A stretch of DNA of 64,000 bases, taken from contig JASBSB010000001.1 of NCBI GenBank assembly GCA_030149205.1, forward strand, positions 556,712-620,711. The letters run 5' to 3'. The notes beneath the pieces were generated by a model. That model worked only from the letters and a program-made list of their open reading frames with translations, did no database searches and was not told the origin of the DNA. Position 1 is the first letter of the stretch. Every line of letters begins with the position of its first letter. The stretch is from Candidatus Heimdallarchaeota archaeon (GTDB taxonomy: Archaea > Asgardarchaeota > Heimdallarchaeia > Heimdallarchaeales > Kariarchaeaceae). Positions 63,837 to 64,000 of the stretch are shown in pieces. A program made the position numbers and the translations under genes.

Positions 63837-64000
63837 AATACCTCCAAAAGATTCTTAAAAATTTTGTTTTAAATGAAGTGAAAGGTGGGAACCTAGCTGA
63901 AAAATCAAATGTCCCGTACCTTTTGAGAATTGATCTTTGATAGGAAAAGGTTTGGAAACCTTCGTAACCACCATAGTAGCCAAACCCAGATTGACCACAA
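63835..64000 (-). CDS. C-terminal end of a Gly/Tyr-rich protein cut by the right edge
   Basis: The minus-strand frame is open from the edge to TGA at 63835-63837 (about 54 codons): CGQSGFGYYGGYEGFQTF, then a basic, aromatic end (KFLRIFWRY). The Gly/Tyr-rich composition is unlike chance AT-rich sequence. Too little is present to name a family. Confidence 0.35.
   Translation of the reverse strand, partial: CGQSGFGYYGGYEGFQTFSYQRSILKRYGTFDFSARFPPFTSFKTKFLRIFWRY

Noticed and set aside
1..64000. CRISPR array, rRNA genes or intact insertion sequences
   Set aside because: No regularly spaced short repeats, rRNA-like segments or full transposase genes were seen on either strand; the only mobile-element trace is the recombinase remnant.

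Overview
The window reads as a chromosomal segment of an AT-rich archaeon, most likely an Asgard archaeon of the Heimdallarchaeia type. Archaeal markers are aEF1A, ribosomal proteins L10e/uL16 and S7/uS7, sn-glycerol-1-phosphate dehydrogenase, a CTP-type riboflavin kinase, a PAC2 proteasome-assembly protein, TrmB regulators and a tRNA-Phe with an intron at position 37/38. A Rab-like GTPase and a tandem V4R (TRAPP-related) protein point to Asgard. The lineage is inferred from gene content alone; no search was run.

Layout: 1-1757 is the N-terminal part of an FtsX-like permease running off the left edge. 2094-4652 is a rearrangement scar: a frameshifted tyrosine-recombinase tail, a truncated second copy of the MOFRL glycerate kinase, and an alkaline phosphatase lacking its N-terminal nucleophile region. 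4717-8600 holds translin, a riboflavin kinase interrupted by an in-frame TAG, the intact glycerate kinase, a COG1058 protein and a winged-helix/FAD-synthetase fusion. Then come tRNA-Phe, a tiny Cys-rich protein (DUF5522-like) and acetoacetyl-CoA synthetase. The last 187 bp of that region recur at 12643-12829, bracketing about 1.45 kb that carries a surface-protein gene. 12830-22783 is catabolic: thioesterase, OSBS/NSAR-like enolase-superfamily enzyme, thymidine kinase, AidB-like acyl-CoA dehydrogenase, fumarylacetoacetase and a membrane Fe-S oxidoreductase.

22915-32367 is the most Asgard-flavoured and least explained part: a small GTPase with a coiled-coil partner, a thioredoxin-V4R-V4R protein, a TrmB regulator, an unknown polytopic protein, a 739-residue helical repeat-like protein and a TrmB-like protein with an approximately 400-residue coiled coil in its middle. 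32386-37769 holds L10e, a subtilase, S7, an HTH-phosphoribosyltransferase regulator and EF-1A. 38085-50654 holds a large exported protein, DUF302, an aminotransferase, a complete branched-chain amino-acid ABC transporter (livF-H-M-G with divergent livK), G1P dehydrogenase and a DUF2203-like protein. 50777-63770 holds PAC2, YcaQ-like, aldo/keto reductase, FKBP, two PRC-barrel-like proteins, 3-hydroxybutyryl-CoA dehydrogenase, biotin ligase, methylmalonyl-CoA epimerase, a MacB-type ABC system (one ATPase carries a C-terminal AbrB domain) and an RHH-like protein.

Together the metabolic genes suggest a heterotroph that imports amino acids, degrades aromatic and branched acyl compounds (fumarylacetoacetase yields acetoacetate, which acetoacetyl-CoA synthetase activates), and passes acyl-CoA electrons to a membrane Fe-S oxidoreductase. 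Fumarylacetoacetase implies an upstream oxygen-dependent ring cleavage.
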